64,000 nt of DNA from Curtobacterium sp. VKM Ac-1376 (GTDB lineage Bacteria; Actinomycetota; Actinomycetes; Actinomycetales; Microbacteriaceae), in assembly GCF_015351025.1 (NCBI RefSeq), contig NZ_JADKRV010000004.1:1-64000 (forward strand). Reading direction: 5' to 3'. The translations under genes and the position numbers were made by a program. The notes beneath the pieces are model-generated. The model did not search any database. It was not told the origin of the DNA and was given only the letters and a program-made list of their open reading frames with translations. This document shows positions 19,072 to 27,533 of this stretch, piece after piece; within the stretch, counting starts at the first letter, position 1, and each line of letters starts with the position of its first letter.

Positions 19072-19213
19072 GTTCTGGTCCGGGCCGATTCTGGTCCGCG
19101 AGACGCCGTCGTGTCGTTTTGCGACTCCTCCACAGCCGGCAACGGACTGGAGGCTCTCCACCGGTCCGACGTGCGAGTCGCCTCGCAGCGTGGTCGCGTT
19201 CCATGCTGCGGGC

Positions 19214-19637
19214 ATGAACACGCTCGCCCAGACCGTCCTGGTCCGTGTCCCGTCGGCCCCGCACGAACCGGTGCGTCTGTTCCATGGCGCCGCCGTCGAA
19301 CGCCCGGAGTGGGAGGCGCTCTCACTCCTCGAACGCCGGCGACTGTTCGTCCGCGCACGGTACGGATCCCTGGAGTCCGAGTGCGTCGTCTCGGGGACCT
19401 CGGCCGCGGCGCTCTGGGGGTTGCCCGACTTCGACGCTGCGGACTGGCGGTTGCACGTTATCGACGTCCGGCTCGACAAGACGCACACCGGTCGGGGCGT
19501 CGTCCGTCAACCGGGCGGATCCGGAACGGCGAGCGCGTCGTGGTCGACGGGATACCGACGACGTCCCTCGAGCGGACGGTCCTCGACATCGCGCGTCGGC
19601 AGTCGTTCACCCACGCCGTCGTCGTCCTCGACCACGT
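19214..19637 (+). pseudogene. Frameshifted AbiEi-like / hypothetical protein remnant
   Basis: The ATG at 19214 opens a frame reading MNTLAQTVLVR and then LLERRRLFVRARYGSLES, ECVVSGTSAAALWGLPDF and VIDVRLDKTHTGRGVV, a pattern I associate with AbiEi-antitoxin-like proteins common in Microbacteriaceae. Near 19500-19525 the homologous reading moves to another frame, which continues as GERVVVDGIPTTSLERTVLDIARR and DHVLRSS. It then runs into an unrelated fragment. The single frameshift and the missing C-terminal half mark it as decayed. Family naming is from memory and uncertain; the frameshift is visible directly. Confidence 0.6.
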
Positions 19638-19766
19638 GCTCCGGAGCTCGCCGACCTGCGGCACCCGGACGGCGGGTGGGTGGTCTTCGCCGACCCCGAG
19701 GGCAACGAGTTCTGCGTCCTGCGGTCCCAGGCCGAACTCGACGAGGAAGCCGGCCGGCAGAGCTGA
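19638..19766 (+). pseudogene. C-terminal fragment of a VOC/glyoxalase-like protein
   Basis: A 42-codon in-frame piece, PELADLRHPDGGWVVFADP then EGNEFCVLRSQAEL and a stop, is the characteristic end of small VOC-superfamily glyoxalase-like proteins (the Asp-Pro-Glu-Gly-Asn-Glu-Phe-Cys motif). No N-terminal two thirds is present. It is joined directly to the broken gene upstream in a different frame, so it looks like a deletion scar. Confidence 0.6.
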
Positions 19767-19809
19767 CCAGCGGGGCCGGCCAGCAGCGCTGGCCCGACGG
19801 ACCGAGCCC

Positions 19810-20610
19810 CTACGCGGAGCGCCAGTCGTTCGACGTGATGTGCGAGCCGCCGTGCGGCCCCATCTGCAGCATCCCGCCGTCCACCGGCAGGGACACCCCC
19901 GTGATGTACGACGACGCGCGCGACGCCAGGAACGCCACCGCGGCCGCGATCTCCCACGCGTTGCCCGGACGCCCGAGCGGTACCCCGGGGCGGTCGATCG
20001 TGTGCGGGTCCTCGTCCTCGGCTCCGGTCATCCTGGTGGCGATCTCGCCGGGTGCGACGGCGTTCACGGTGATGCCGTGCTCGGCGAGCTCGATCGCCAT
20101 CGTCTTCAGCAGGCCGCCCAGCCCGTGCTTCGCGGCGTCGTAGGCGCTCGCCCCGTACCGCGGCTGGTGCTCGTGCACGCTCGTGATGCCGATGATCCGA
20201 CCGCCGGTGCCGGCCTGCACCATGTGCTTCGCGGCGGCCTGCATCGTGACGAAGGCGCCGTCCAGGTCCGTCGACACGGTGTGGCGCCACTGGTCGAGCG
20301 TCATCTCGAGGAACGGCGCGTTGTCACCGGTGCCGGCATCGGCGACGAAGACGTCGACTCCGCCGAGCTGGGAGACCAGGCGGTCGATGCCCTCCGCGGC
20401 GCCCGCGAGGTCGGAGACGTCGACCTGCTCGACGAAGGCCCGGCGTCCGAGGGCTCGGACCTCCTCGGCCGTGGCCTCGGCGCGCTCGGGTTCGGACAGG
20501 TACGTGATGCCGATGTCCATGCCGGCCTCGGCGAGCGCGACGGCGGTCGCGCGGCCGATCCCGGATTCGGAGCCGGTGACGATGGCGGTGGTGGGCTGGT
20601 AGTCGCTCAT
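19810..20610 (-). CDS. SDR family oxidoreductase
   Basis: A 266-residue classical short-chain dehydrogenase/reductase using NAD(P)H. The cofactor loop is TGSESGIGRA (about residues 11-20). The catalytic Ser lies in IGITSVHEHQPRYG and the Tyr-x-x-x-Lys in YDAAKHG. The C-terminal ITGVSLPVDGGMLQMGP is typical of 3-oxoacyl/glucose-dehydrogenase-like members. The substrate cannot be told. The ATG at 20610 is chosen because a TACGTT box lies 7 nt upstream; the longer open frame would place that promoter inside the gene. Confidence 0.88.
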   Translation of the reverse strand: MSDYQPTTAIVTGSESGIGRATAVALAEAGMDIGITYLSEPERAEATAEEVRALGRRAFVEQVDVSDLAGAAEGIDRLVSQLGGVDVFVADAGTGDNAPFLEMTLDQWRHTVSTDLDGAFVTMQAAAKHMVQAGTGGRIIGITSVHEHQPRYGASAYDAAKHGLGGLLKTMAIELAEHGITVNAVAPGEIATRMTGAEDEDPHTIDRPGVPLGRPGNAWEIAAAVAFLASRASSYITGVSLPVDGGMLQMGPHGGSHITSNDWRSA

Positions 20611-20617
20611 GCGGCGG

Positions 20618-20623
20618 AACGTA
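20618..20623 (-). promoter_or_regulatory. Leaderless -10 box for the SDR gene
   Basis: TACGTT on the minus strand, 7 nt before the ATG at 20610. Confidence 0.45.
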
Positions 20624-20872
20624 CGCCGGGCCTCCCGGACGACCTGCCGGACCATCCGCGTGACGCAGGTCTGCCCCGGCCCCCGGCCGCACGACGGGTG
20701 CCGCGATCCCTGACCTTCCGCTCAGCAACGTCACGGCTCGATAACGAAACACTTTTGCGTACCACCCCGTCACACGGGCGAAACACATGGACCCTACGTT
20801 TCTCGACATCCAGTGGAGGCGTCGCATTCACCCGAAGCGGCAGAGCCTCCGCGCAGAGAAAGGGCTCCACGG
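20624..20872 (+). promoter_or_regulatory. Upstream region of the binding-protein gene
   Basis: The 3' part of this gap is less GC-rich than the surroundings, with CGATAACGAAACACTTTTGCG near 20736-20756 and CCTACGTTTC near 20793. It must contain the promoter of the lipoprotein gene. I cannot fix a -35/-10 pair. A GAAAGGG site lies just before the ATG. Confidence 0.3.
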
Positions 20873-22201
20873 ATGATCAGAACCACCCGTGCCACAGCGG
20901 CACTGGCGTTGGCGGGCGCAGCAGCCGTCCTCCTCGCCGCGTGTTCCACCACCGGCAGTGCTTCCCCCTCGAGCTCGGCGTCGAGCGATTCGAACAAGGA
21001 CCCCGCCGCCAGCTGCAAGGCCCCCGACACCCCGAGCACGGACGCGCTGAAGATCGGCACGATCCTGCCGCTGACCGGTTCGCTGGCCTACCTCAACCCG
21101 CCGGCCGAGTCCGGTGTGGGCCTCGCCGTCAAGGACATCAACGCGGCGGGTGGCGTGCTCGACAAGGACGTCACGATCGACCCCGCGACCGACTCCGGCG
21201 ACAGCAACGACATGACCGTGTCGAGCTCGGCCGCGACGAAGCTCGTGAACGCGAAGGTCCCGGTCGCGATCGGTGCCGAGTCCTCGTCCGTCACGCTGAA
21301 CGTCATCGACCAGCTGACGAGCAACTGCATCGTCGAGATCTCGCCGGCGAACACGGCGAGCGACCTCTCCGGCTACTCGTCGTACTACTACCGGACCGCT
21401 CCGCCGGACTCGGTGCAGGGTTCGGCGCTCGGTCAGCTCGTGACCGGCGACGGCAACGCGAAGGTGGCGTTCCTGGTCTTCAACGACACCTACGGCACGG
21501 GCCTCCGCAACTCGGTGCAGGCAGCGGTCGAGGCCTCCGGCGGCCAGGTCGTGTACGGCGGCAAGGGCGAGGGCCAGGAGTTCCCGCCCGGACAGACCAC
21601 GTTCTCGTCCGAGGTGACGGCGGCCCTGGCCTCCAAGCCCGACGCGATCGTCGTCCTGGCCTTCGACGAGACGAAGTCGATCATCCCGGAGCTCGTCTCG
21701 CAGGGGAACGAAGCGAAGATCTACATGTCCGACGGCAACACGGCTGACTACTCGAAGGACTTCGACAAGGGCACCCTCGACGGCGCGCAGGGCACCATCC
21801 CCGGTGCTTCGCCGAAGGACGAGTTCAAGAAGCAGCTGGCCGCCTTCTACAAGGACTCGTCGGGCAAGACGCTCGCCGACTACTCGTACGCCGCTGAGTC
21901 CTACGACGCCACGATCCTCGCCGCCCTCGCCGCGGTGAAGGGCAAGGGCACCGACTCGGGCACGATCCAGGCCAACATGGCTGCGGTCTCCGGCGCTGAC
22001 GGCGGCACCGAGTGCGCCACGTACAAGGAGTGCGTCGCGCTCCTGGACGACGGCGAGGACATCCACTACACCGGCCCGTCCGGCATCGGTCCGTTCGACG
22101 ACAACAACGACCCGTCGAGCGCCTACATCGGCATCTACAAGTTCGACGGCGACAACAAGCCCGTCTACCAGAGCGCCATCCAGGGTGCGGTGAAGAAGTA
22201 G
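20873..22201 (+). CDS. Branched-chain amino acid ABC transporter substrate-binding lipoprotein
   Basis: A 442-residue periplasmic-binding-type lipoprotein, probably the receptor of the Liv transporter at 13-17 kb. The signal peptide ends in a lipobox VLLAACS with Cys24. A Ser-rich linker leads to the type I binding fold (LKIGTILPLTGSLAYLNPPAESGVGLAVKDIN), typical of LivJ/LivK-like proteins. The gene lies 3.5 kb away from livHMGF on the other strand, with guaB and an SDR gene between. The GAAAGGG site supports this ATG over the longer frame. A strong terminator follows, so it is monocistronic. Confidence 0.93.
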   Translation: MIRTTRATAALALAGAAAVLLAACSTTGSASPSSSASSDSNKDPAASCKAPDTPSTDALKIGTILPLTGSLAYLNPPAESGVGLAVKDINAAGGVLDKDVTIDPATDSGDSNDMTVSSSAATKLVNAKVPVAIGAESSSVTLNVIDQLTSNCIVEISPANTASDLSGYSSYYYRTAPPDSVQGSALGQLVTGDGNAKVAFLVFNDTYGTGLRNSVQAAVEASGGQVVYGGKGEGQEFPPGQTTFSSEVTAALASKPDAIVVLAFDETKSIIPELVSQGNEAKIYMSDGNTADYSKDFDKGTLDGAQGTIPGASPKDEFKKQLAAFYKDSSGKTLADYSYAAESYDATILAALAAVKGKGTDSGTIQANMAAVSGADGGTECATYKECVALLDDGEDIHYTGPSGIGPFDDNNDPSSAYIGIYKFDGDNKPVYQSAIQGAVKK

Positions 22202-22225
22202 GGCACAGCCCAGCACCGCTCGCCG

Positions 22226-22268
22226 AAGCGACAGTCCCCCGCGGAACTTCCGTGGGGGACTGTCGCTT
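22226..22268 (+). terminator. Terminator of the binding-protein gene
   Basis: A long near-perfect hairpin of about 20 pairs (arms 22226-22246 and 22248-22268, one G-T pair) ending in CGCTTTCG. It begins 24 nt past the stop codon. Confidence 0.8.
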
Positions 22269-22304
22269 TCGCGTTGGTGGCCGGGAGGCCCGGGGATGCG
22301 GCCG

Positions 22305-23264
22305 TCAGGTCGGCTCGACCGGGGTGGGCGCGAACGTCCGGCGGGACGCGCGCGCCGCGACGAAGGAGTCCGCGGTCAGCACCACGAGCGCCACCCAGAC
22401 GATGCCGAAGCCGAACCAACGCCCGGCCGACATCTCCTCGTGCTGCACCACGACGCCGACGAGCAGCTGCATCACCGGCGCGAGGTACTGCGTCAGGCCC
22501 AGGGTCGACAGGCTCAGCCGTCGCGCCGACGACGCGAACAGCAGGAGCGGCACCGCGGTCGCCGGCCCGGTCAGCACCGTGACGGCGACGTGCCCCCAGC
22601 CCTCGCTCGCGATGGTCACGCCACCGCCGAGCCCCGTCACCCCGAGCACCACCAGCGCCACGACCGCGATCGGCAGCAGCCACACGGTCTCGATCGTCAG
22701 CCCGCTGAGCGCGTCCACGGTGCCGCCGACGCGCTTCTTCACCAGGCCGTACGCGCCGAACGAGAACGCCAGCGCGAGCGCGATCCACGGCATCCGGCCG
22801 TAGCCCACCGCGATGACGACGACCGCGACGACGCTCAAGCCCACGGCCGCCCACTGCGCTGGACGCAGGCGTTCGCGCAGGACCACGACGCCGAGCGCGA
22901 TCGTGACGAGCGGGTTGATGAAGTAGCCGAGTGCCGCCTCGACGGTGTGGCCGGTCGTCGCCGCGAGGACGTACACCGTCCAGTTCACCAGGATGAGGAC
23001 CGCGGCGAGGCCCATCACGAGCATCACGCGGCGCTGGGCCATCAGGGAACGGGTGCGCAGCCACGACCGGGTGATGGCGATGGCGATCACGCAGAACACC
23101 AGGCCGAAGACGATCCGCCAGGACACGATCTCGAACGCCGCGGCGGGGGCCATCGCCGCGAAGAGGAGCGGCATGAGTCCCCAGAGCCCGTACGCCACGA
23201 TCGCCTGCACCACGCCGACGGATGCCTCGCTGCGGACGGGTCGCGTCGGACTCGGTTCACTCAC
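22305..23264 (-). CDS. rarD: EamA family transporter RarD
   Basis: A 319-residue drug/metabolite-superfamily protein with ten hydrophobic helices in two EamA halves. It matches RarD: VVQAIVAYGLWGLMPLLF at the start, IVSWRIVFGL, then TGHTVEAALGYFINPLVTIALGVVVLRERL and in the second half LGLTQYLAPVMQLLVGVVVQHEEMS. Substrates of RarD proteins are not firmly known. The GTG start has a TAGGAT box 6 nt upstream, predicting a leaderless transcript. Confidence 0.9.
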   Translation of the reverse strand: MSEPSPTRPVRSEASVGVVQAIVAYGLWGLMPLLFAAMAPAAAFEIVSWRIVFGLVFCVIAIAITRSWLRTRSLMAQRRVMLVMGLAAVLILVNWTVYVLAATTGHTVEAALGYFINPLVTIALGVVVLRERLRPAQWAAVGLSVVAVVVIAVGYGRMPWIALALAFSFGAYGLVKKRVGGTVDALSGLTIETVWLLPIAVVALVVLGVTGLGGGVTIASEGWGHVAVTVLTGPATAVPLLLFASSARRLSLSTLGLTQYLAPVMQLLVGVVVQHEEMSAGRWFGFGIVWVALVVLTADSFVAARASRRTFAPTPVEPT

Positions 23265-23270
23265 GGAACC

Positions 23271-23276
23271 ATCCTA
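23271..23276 (-). promoter_or_regulatory. Leaderless -10 box for rarD
   Basis: TAGGAT on the minus strand, 6 nt before the GTG at 23264. Confidence 0.5.
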
Positions 23277-23367
23277 GGAACGACCGTTGACCCGTGGGAC
23301 CCGCACCGGGCCTTCAGGCGGGCTGATCAGGACCGGAGCACCCGGGTGAGGTGCCCCGAACGCACGA

Positions 23368-23400
23368 ACGCCCCGCCGGCCACAGGGCCGGACGGGGCGT
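23368..23400 (-). terminator. Terminator of groES
   Basis: A GC-rich hairpin with one mismatch (arms 23368-23381 and 23387-23400) lies 18 nt past the groES stop on the minus strand. groES is therefore transcribed alone, without groEL. Confidence 0.7.
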
Positions 23401-23418
23401 CCGAGAGGAGTACTGGAC

Positions 23419-23715
23419 TCAGTGAACGATGACCGCGAGGACGTCGCGGGCCGACAGGACCAGCAGGTCCTCGCCCGAGTACTTGACCTCGGTTCCGCCG
23501 TACTTGGAGTAGATGACCTTGTCACCCACGGCAACGTCGAGCGGAACGCGGTTGCCGTTGTCGTCGATCCGACCCGGACCCACGGCGACGACCTCGCCCT
23601 CCTGGGGCTTCTCCTTCGCGGTGTCGGGGATGACCAGACCGGATGCAGTGGTCTGCTCCGCCTCGACCTGGCGGATGACGATGCGATCCTCGAGCGGCTT
23701 GATGCTGACGGCCAC
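23419..23715 (-). CDS. groES: Co-chaperonin GroES
   Basis: A 98-residue GroES, the heptameric lid of the GroEL folding chamber. It reads [35 protein letters not shown] with the mobile loop, then [16 protein letters not shown] at the end, all typical. The GTG start has an AGAAGAGG site 5 nt upstream. It has a clear promoter flanked by two CIRCE elements and its own terminator, and groEL is not next to it, which is common in actinobacteria. Confidence 0.97.
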   Translation of the reverse strand: MAVSIKPLEDRIVIRQVEAEQTTASGLVIPDTAKEKPQEGEVVAVGPGRIDDNGNRVPLDVAVGDKVIYSKYGGTEVKYSGEDLLVLSARDVLAVIVH

Positions 23716-23763
23716 GGTGACCTCTTCTTTCTCGGTACGGACTCGGTACAGATGAAAACCGGG

Positions 23764-23790
23764 TTGGCACTACGCACAGGAGAGTGCCAA
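23764..23790 (-). promoter_or_regulatory. CIRCE element 1 (HrcA operator)
   Basis: TTGGCACTA-N9-GAGTGCCAA matches the CIRCE consensus TTAGCACTC-N9-GAGTGCTAA with few changes. It lies at or just after the predicted groES transcription start. Confidence 0.8.
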
Positions 23791-23795
23791 CGCCA

Positions 23796-23824
23796 ACTCT
23801 AGGGGGCCACTGGCACTCGGTCAA
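23796..23824 (-). promoter_or_regulatory. groES promoter
   Basis: On the minus strand: -35 TTGACC (23819-23824), a 17-nt spacer, and -10 TAGAGT (23796-23801). It is a near-consensus housekeeping-sigma promoter. Its -35 overlaps CIRCE element 2. Confidence 0.75.
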
Positions 23825-23836
23825 TCCGAGTGCCAG
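23810..23836 (-). promoter_or_regulatory. CIRCE element 2 (HrcA operator)
   Basis: CTGGCACTC-N9-GAGTGCCAG, a perfect palindrome overlapping the -35 box of the groES promoter. HrcA binding here would block RNA polymerase. Confidence 0.85.
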
Positions 23837-23876
23837 CACATCCGGAGAACACCCAGCACCTGGGAGGATCGGGGGC

Positions 23877-25079
23877 ATGGACGCCGCCGAACTCGCCGAA
23901 CTGCTGACCCCCGACGGGATGGCCCTGCTCGACCGTACGCCCGCTGTCTCGGACGGGGGCGAGATCGTCCGCGCCGTGTCCCGCCTGCGCGCCGACGGAC
24001 ACGGCCCGCGGCTCGTCGCGGCCGTGCTGACGCAAGCGAAGCTGCGCCTGAAGGCCCGCGGCAAGTTCGGCGACTTCGCCGGGCGCATGCTGTTCACCGA
24101 GGCCGGTCTCGAGCAGGCCACCCGCCTGCAGGTCGCCGCCCAGCACGCCGGACGCTTCGCCGCCGCCGGCATCACCCGGGTGGCCGACCTCGGCTGCGGC
24201 ATCGGGGGCGACGCGATGGCGATGGCCGCGCTCGAACTCGACGTCACCGCCGTCGACCGCGACGAGGTCACCGCGGCCGTCGCGACGCACAACCTGGCGG
24301 TGTGGCCGAACGCCCGGGTGGAGCTCGGCGACGCGGCGTCCTTCGACCTGTCCTCGGTGGACGGCGTGTGGATGGACCCGGCACGACGCACCTCGGGTCA
24401 CTCGGACACCCGGCGGTTGTCCGACCCGGACGACTGGTCCCCCTCGCTCGACACCGTGTTCGCCGCCGCGACGACGACCCCGACGGGCGTCAAGCTCGGC
24501 CCGGGGATCGACCGCGACCTGATCCCCGACACCGCCGAGGCGCAGTGGACCTCCGTCGACCGCGAGGTCGTCGAGCTCGCCCTGTGGTTCGGCCCGCTCG
24601 CCCGACCGGGCATCCGCCGTGCAGCCACCGTGATCGGTGCGCACGGGATCGCCGAGATGACCGGACCGGAGGACTCCGAGGACGCCGAGGTCGGACCGCT
24701 CGGCGCCTACCTGTACGAGCCGGACGGCGCCGTCATCCGCGCCCGGCTCATCGGCGATCTGGCCCGCGCACTGGACGGGCACATGCTCTCCGACGGCATC
24801 GCCTACGTCACGTCGGACCGCGCAGTGGCCACGCCGTTCGCGCAGGGCTTCCGGGTGCTCGACACCATGCCGCTCGACGTCAAACGCCTGTCGGCCCGAC
24901 TCGCGGCGGACGGCATCGGCACCGTCGAGATCAAGAAGCGCGGCGTCGACGTCGACCCGGCGCAGTTCCGCAAGCGGCTGCGGTTGCGCGGGACGGGTCG
25001 CGTCACCCTCGTGCTCACCCGCCTGGAGGGACGCCACACGGCGATCCTGTGCGAGCGGCTCGGCGACGTGGCCGGCTGA
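23877..25079 (+). CDS. Class I SAM-dependent methyltransferase, THUMP-like C-terminus
   Basis: A 400-residue protein of the actinobacterial THUMP-like methyltransferase group. An N-terminal helical domain (LTPDGMALLDRTPAV) precedes the SAM-binding Rossmann motif VADLGCGIGGDAMAMAALEL (about residue 101) with acidic VTAVDRDEV. A motif IV-like WMDPARRTS could serve RNA or protein methylation. The C-terminal THUMP-like domain reads DTMPLDVKRLSARLAADGIGTVEIKKRGVDVDP. The substrate is unknown. The ATG at 23877 lies 10 nt after GGAGG; it is divergent from groES. Confidence 0.85.
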   Translation: MDAAELAELLTPDGMALLDRTPAVSDGGEIVRAVSRLRADGHGPRLVAAVLTQAKLRLKARGKFGDFAGRMLFTEAGLEQATRLQVAAQHAGRFAAAGITRVADLGCGIGGDAMAMAALELDVTAVDRDEVTAAVATHNLAVWPNARVELGDAASFDLSSVDGVWMDPARRTSGHSDTRRLSDPDDWSPSLDTVFAAATTTPTGVKLGPGIDRDLIPDTAEAQWTSVDREVVELALWFGPLARPGIRRAATVIGAHGIAEMTGPEDSEDAEVGPLGAYLYEPDGAVIRARLIGDLARALDGHMLSDGIAYVTSDRAVATPFAQGFRVLDTMPLDVKRLSARLAADGIGTVEIKKRGVDVDPAQFRKRLRLRGTGRVTLVLTRLEGRHTAILCERLGDVAG

Positions 25080-25124
25080 CGACCCGCCCACGGTCCCGGC
25101 GCGGGGCCCTCCTCGGGCACGCGG

Positions 25125-25793
25125 TCAGCGGATGACGGCGCCGGTCCCGGAGTCGTAGCCGTAGTCGGACGAGTACCCCGACGAGTTCGCGATCGAGATC
25201 CACACCAGGGCGACGATCAGGACGAACAGCCCGGTCATGATCCAGCCGCCGATGATGCCCGCGAGCGCGAGACCCCGCCCGCCCTCGCCGGTCTGCTTGA
25301 TCTTGCTCAGGGCGACGTGGCCGAGGATCGCGCCGGTCGGGCTCGTCAGGATGACGATCGGCCAGATGATGATCCCGCCGAAGGCGAAGATGATGGACAG
25401 GATCGACAGCACGTTCGTCTTCGGTCGCTGCGCGTACGGCTGGTACGCGTACGGGTTGGACGCGTAGGGCTGCTGCTGGACGTACGGGTTCTGCTGCTGG
25501 GCGTACGGGTTCTGCTGCTGTTGAGGAGCGCCGTACGGGTTCTGCTGCTGCTGTTGGGGAGCGCCGTACGGGTTCTGCGGCTGCTGCGGAGCGCCGTACG
25601 GGTTCTGCTGCTGCGGAGCCGCGTACGGGTCCTGCTGCTGGCCGTACGGGTTCTGGGGCGCTTCCGGGGCCGACGGCGCCTGCGGTGCGTCAGGAGCCTG
25701 CGGGGCGTCCGGGGCGGGCGTGCCGTCGGGCTGTCCGTTCGCCGGGCCGTTCGGCGTCTCGCCCGGCTTCGGCCACTCGTTCTGATCAGACAC
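25125..25793 (-). CDS. DUF4190-type membrane protein with Gln/Pro/Tyr-rich N-terminus
   Basis: A 222-residue protein. Residues 1-125 are low complexity: a Pro/Ala part (PDAPQAPDAPQAPSAPEAP) followed by repeated QNPYGAPQQ/QQQNPYAQ units, probably disordered and cytoplasmic. The C-terminal half has two hydrophobic helices (about 135-160 and 185-210) with GHVALSKIKQTGEGGRGLALAGIIGGW, the DUF4190 signature. Such proteins are common in actinobacteria and have no firm function. The GTG at 25793 is preferred because GAGAGGGG lies about 10 nt upstream. Confidence 0.8.
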   Translation of the reverse strand: MSDQNEWPKPGETPNGPANGQPDGTPAPDAPQAPDAPQAPSAPEAPQNPYGQQQDPYAAPQQQNPYGAPQQPQNPYGAPQQQQQNPYGAPQQQQNPYAQQQNPYVQQQPYASNPYAYQPYAQRPKTNVLSILSIIFAFGGIIIWPIVILTSPTGAILGHVALSKIKQTGEGGRGLALAGIIGGWIMTGLFVLIVALVWISIANSSGYSSDYGYDSGTGAVIR

Positions 25794-25879
25794 CGTCCAC
25801 CCCTCTCGGGCGTCCGGTCTCTCCGACGCCCGTGTGAATCCTCCCACAGGCTCCCGAAGAAGGACCGGGGCCGAACTGG

Positions 25880-26995
25880 TCAGACCTGGACGGTCGTCAC
25901 CGGCAACGTCGAGTCCGCGGCGATGCCGAGGTCGCTCGGCGCGTGCCCCTCGGCGACCAGGCGTGCCCCGACGGCCGCGATCATCGCGCCGTTGTCGGTG
26001 CACAGGTCGAACGGAGGAATCCGCAGCCGCACCCCGGCGGCCGCGCAACGTTCCTCGGCCACCTGGCGCAGCCGGGCGTTCGCGACGACCCCGCCGCCGA
26101 GCAGCAGTCGGTCGACCCCGGTGTCGCGGCAGGCGTTCAGTGCCTTGGTGAGCAGGACGTCCACCACGGCCTCGCGGAAGCTCGCGGCAACGTCGGCAAC
26201 GGGGACCTCGTGCCCCTCGTCGCGGCAGCGCTCCACCCAGCGCGCGACCGCGGTCTTCAGCCCGGAGAACGAGAAGTCGTACCGGTGCGCGGCCATGTCC
26301 TTCGGCAGCGTCAGACCGCGCGGGAACCGGATCGCCCGCTGGTCGCCCTCGGCCGCCGCACGGTCGATCTGCGGGCCGCCGGGGTACGGCAGGCCGAGCA
26401 GCCGTGCGACCTTGTCGAACGCCTCACCCGCCGCGTCGTCGATGGTCTCGCCGAGCAGTTCGACGTCGCCGACCAAGTCCTTCACGAGCAGCAACGACGT
26501 GTGCCCGCCGGACACCAGCAGCGCGATCGTCGGCAGCTCGATCTCGCTGCCGTCCTCGCGCAGCACGTCGGCGCCGACGTGACCGACCAGGTGGTTCACG
26601 CCGTACAGCGGCTTGCCGGTGGCCACGGCGAGCGCCTTCGCGGCCCCCACCCCGACCATGAGGGCACCCGCGAGTCCGGGGCCCGCGGTGACCGCGACGG
26701 CGTCGAGCTCGTCGAGCGTCACGCCGGCGCGGTCGAGTGCCTCGTGCAGCGTCGGGGTCATCGCCTCCAGGTGGGCCCGTGCGGCGACCTCGGGCACGAC
26801 CCCGCCGTAGCGCGCGTGCTCGTCCATGCTCGACGCGATCACGTTCGCCAGCAGGGTGCTGCCCCGCACGATGCCGACGCCGGTCTCGTCGCAGCTCGTC
26901 TCGATGCCGAGCACCAGTGGTTCAGCCACCGGTGCTGGGTCATCCCTGGCGCAGCTCGTCTCGATGCCGAGCACCAGTGGTTCAGCCACGCTCAT
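25880..26995 (-). CDS. tsaD: tRNA t6A transferase subunit TsaD with duplicated N-terminus
   Basis: TsaD, with TsaB and TsaE, transfers threonylcarbamoyl to A37 of ANN-decoding tRNAs. The Kae1-type ATPase core is intact: [38 protein letters not shown] with the metal-binding His residues, [11 protein letters not shown] and [14 protein letters not shown]. At 371 residues it is longer than usual because the first strand is duplicated: [13 protein letters not shown] occurs at residues 3-15 and again at 23-35. A GTG at 26929 inside the second copy would give a normal-length protein. The ATG used here overlaps rimI by 14 nt. Confidence 0.93.
   Translation of the reverse strand: MSVAEPLVLGIETSCARDDPAPVAEPLVLGIETSCDETGVGIVRGSTLLANVIASSMDEHARYGGVVPEVAARAHLEAMTPTLHEALDRAGVTLDELDAVAVTAGPGLAGALMVGVGAAKALAVATGKPLYGVNHLVGHVGADVLREDGSEIELPTIALLVSGGHTSLLLVKDLVGDVELLGETIDDAAGEAFDKVARLLGLPYPGGPQIDRAAAEGDQRAIRFPRGLTLPKDMAAHRYDFSFSGLKTAVARWVERCRDEGHEVPVADVAASFREAVVDVLLTKALNACRDTGVDRLLLGGGVVANARLRQVAEERCAAAGVRLRIPPFDLCTDNGAMIAAVGARLVAEGHAPSDLGIAADSTLPVTTVQV
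26891..26989. repeat. 39-bp direct repeat in the tsaD 5' end
   Basis: Identical 39-bp copies at 26891-26929 and 26951-26989 with a 60-bp period, an exact multiple of three, so the reading frame survives. The second copy includes the rimI stop codon region. Confidence 0.92.
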
Positions 26996-27533
26996 CGAGC
27001 GCCTCCTGTCCGATCGGTCCGACGGCCGACGTCGGCGCCACCGGGTGGGTCGTCACGGGCAGCTCCGCCCGCATCACCCACGCGTCGACGCCGTCCGGCT
27101 GGTAGTACCGGGGCCGGGTCGCGATGTGCTCGAAGCCGAACGCGGTGTACATGGCCTGGGCCACGGGGTTGTCCGCACGCACCTCGAGGAAGACCTCCTG
27201 CACGCCGCGGCGTCGTGCCTCGTCGAGGAGCTCGGTGAACAGGACCCGTCCGAGCCCCTTGCCGCGCTGGTCCGCGGCGACCGCGATGGTCTGCACGTCG
27301 GCCACCGGGTTGCCCGCGAGCGACGAGAGCCCGGCGTACCCGACGACCAGCGGTGCCGCGGAGTCGTCGATGGTCTCGATGACGACGTAGTACCCGTGCG
27401 GCGAGTACAGCTCGCCCGACATCTGCGACGCCGACCAGGCGTCCGTCGGGAACGAGACGTGCTCGAGCCACATGATGTCGTCGAGGTCCTGCGGGTGCGC
27501 CCGCCGCAGGCGGAGACCGTCCGGCAGGGTCAC
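26982..27533 (-). CDS. rimI: Ribosomal protein S18-alanine N-acetyltransferase (GNAT)
   Basis: A 183-residue GNAT-fold acetyltransferase; RimI acetylates the N-terminus of ribosomal protein S18 and perhaps other proteins. It reads [20 protein letters not shown] at the start, [37 protein letters not shown] with the acetyl-CoA loop (QRGKGLG) and [22 protein letters not shown] at the end. A C-terminal tail of about 30 residues is extra. It overlaps tsaB by 4 nt, and the tsaB-rimI-tsaD order is common in bacteria. Confidence 0.9.
   Translation of the reverse strand: MTLPDGLRLRRAHPQDLDDIMWLEHVSFPTDAWSASQMSGELYSPHGYYVVIETIDDSAAPLVVGYAGLSSLAGNPVADVQTIAVAADQRGKGLGRVLFTELLDEARRRGVQEVFLEVRADNPVAQAMYTAFGFEHIATRPRYYQPDGVDAWVMRAELPVTTHPVAPTSAVGPIGQEALDERG

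Noticed and set aside
20887-22201. Long minus-strand open frame across the binding-protein gene
   Set aside because: It is a GC-rich shadow with Arg/Val-rich composition and no domain; the plus-strand lipoprotein is unmistakable.
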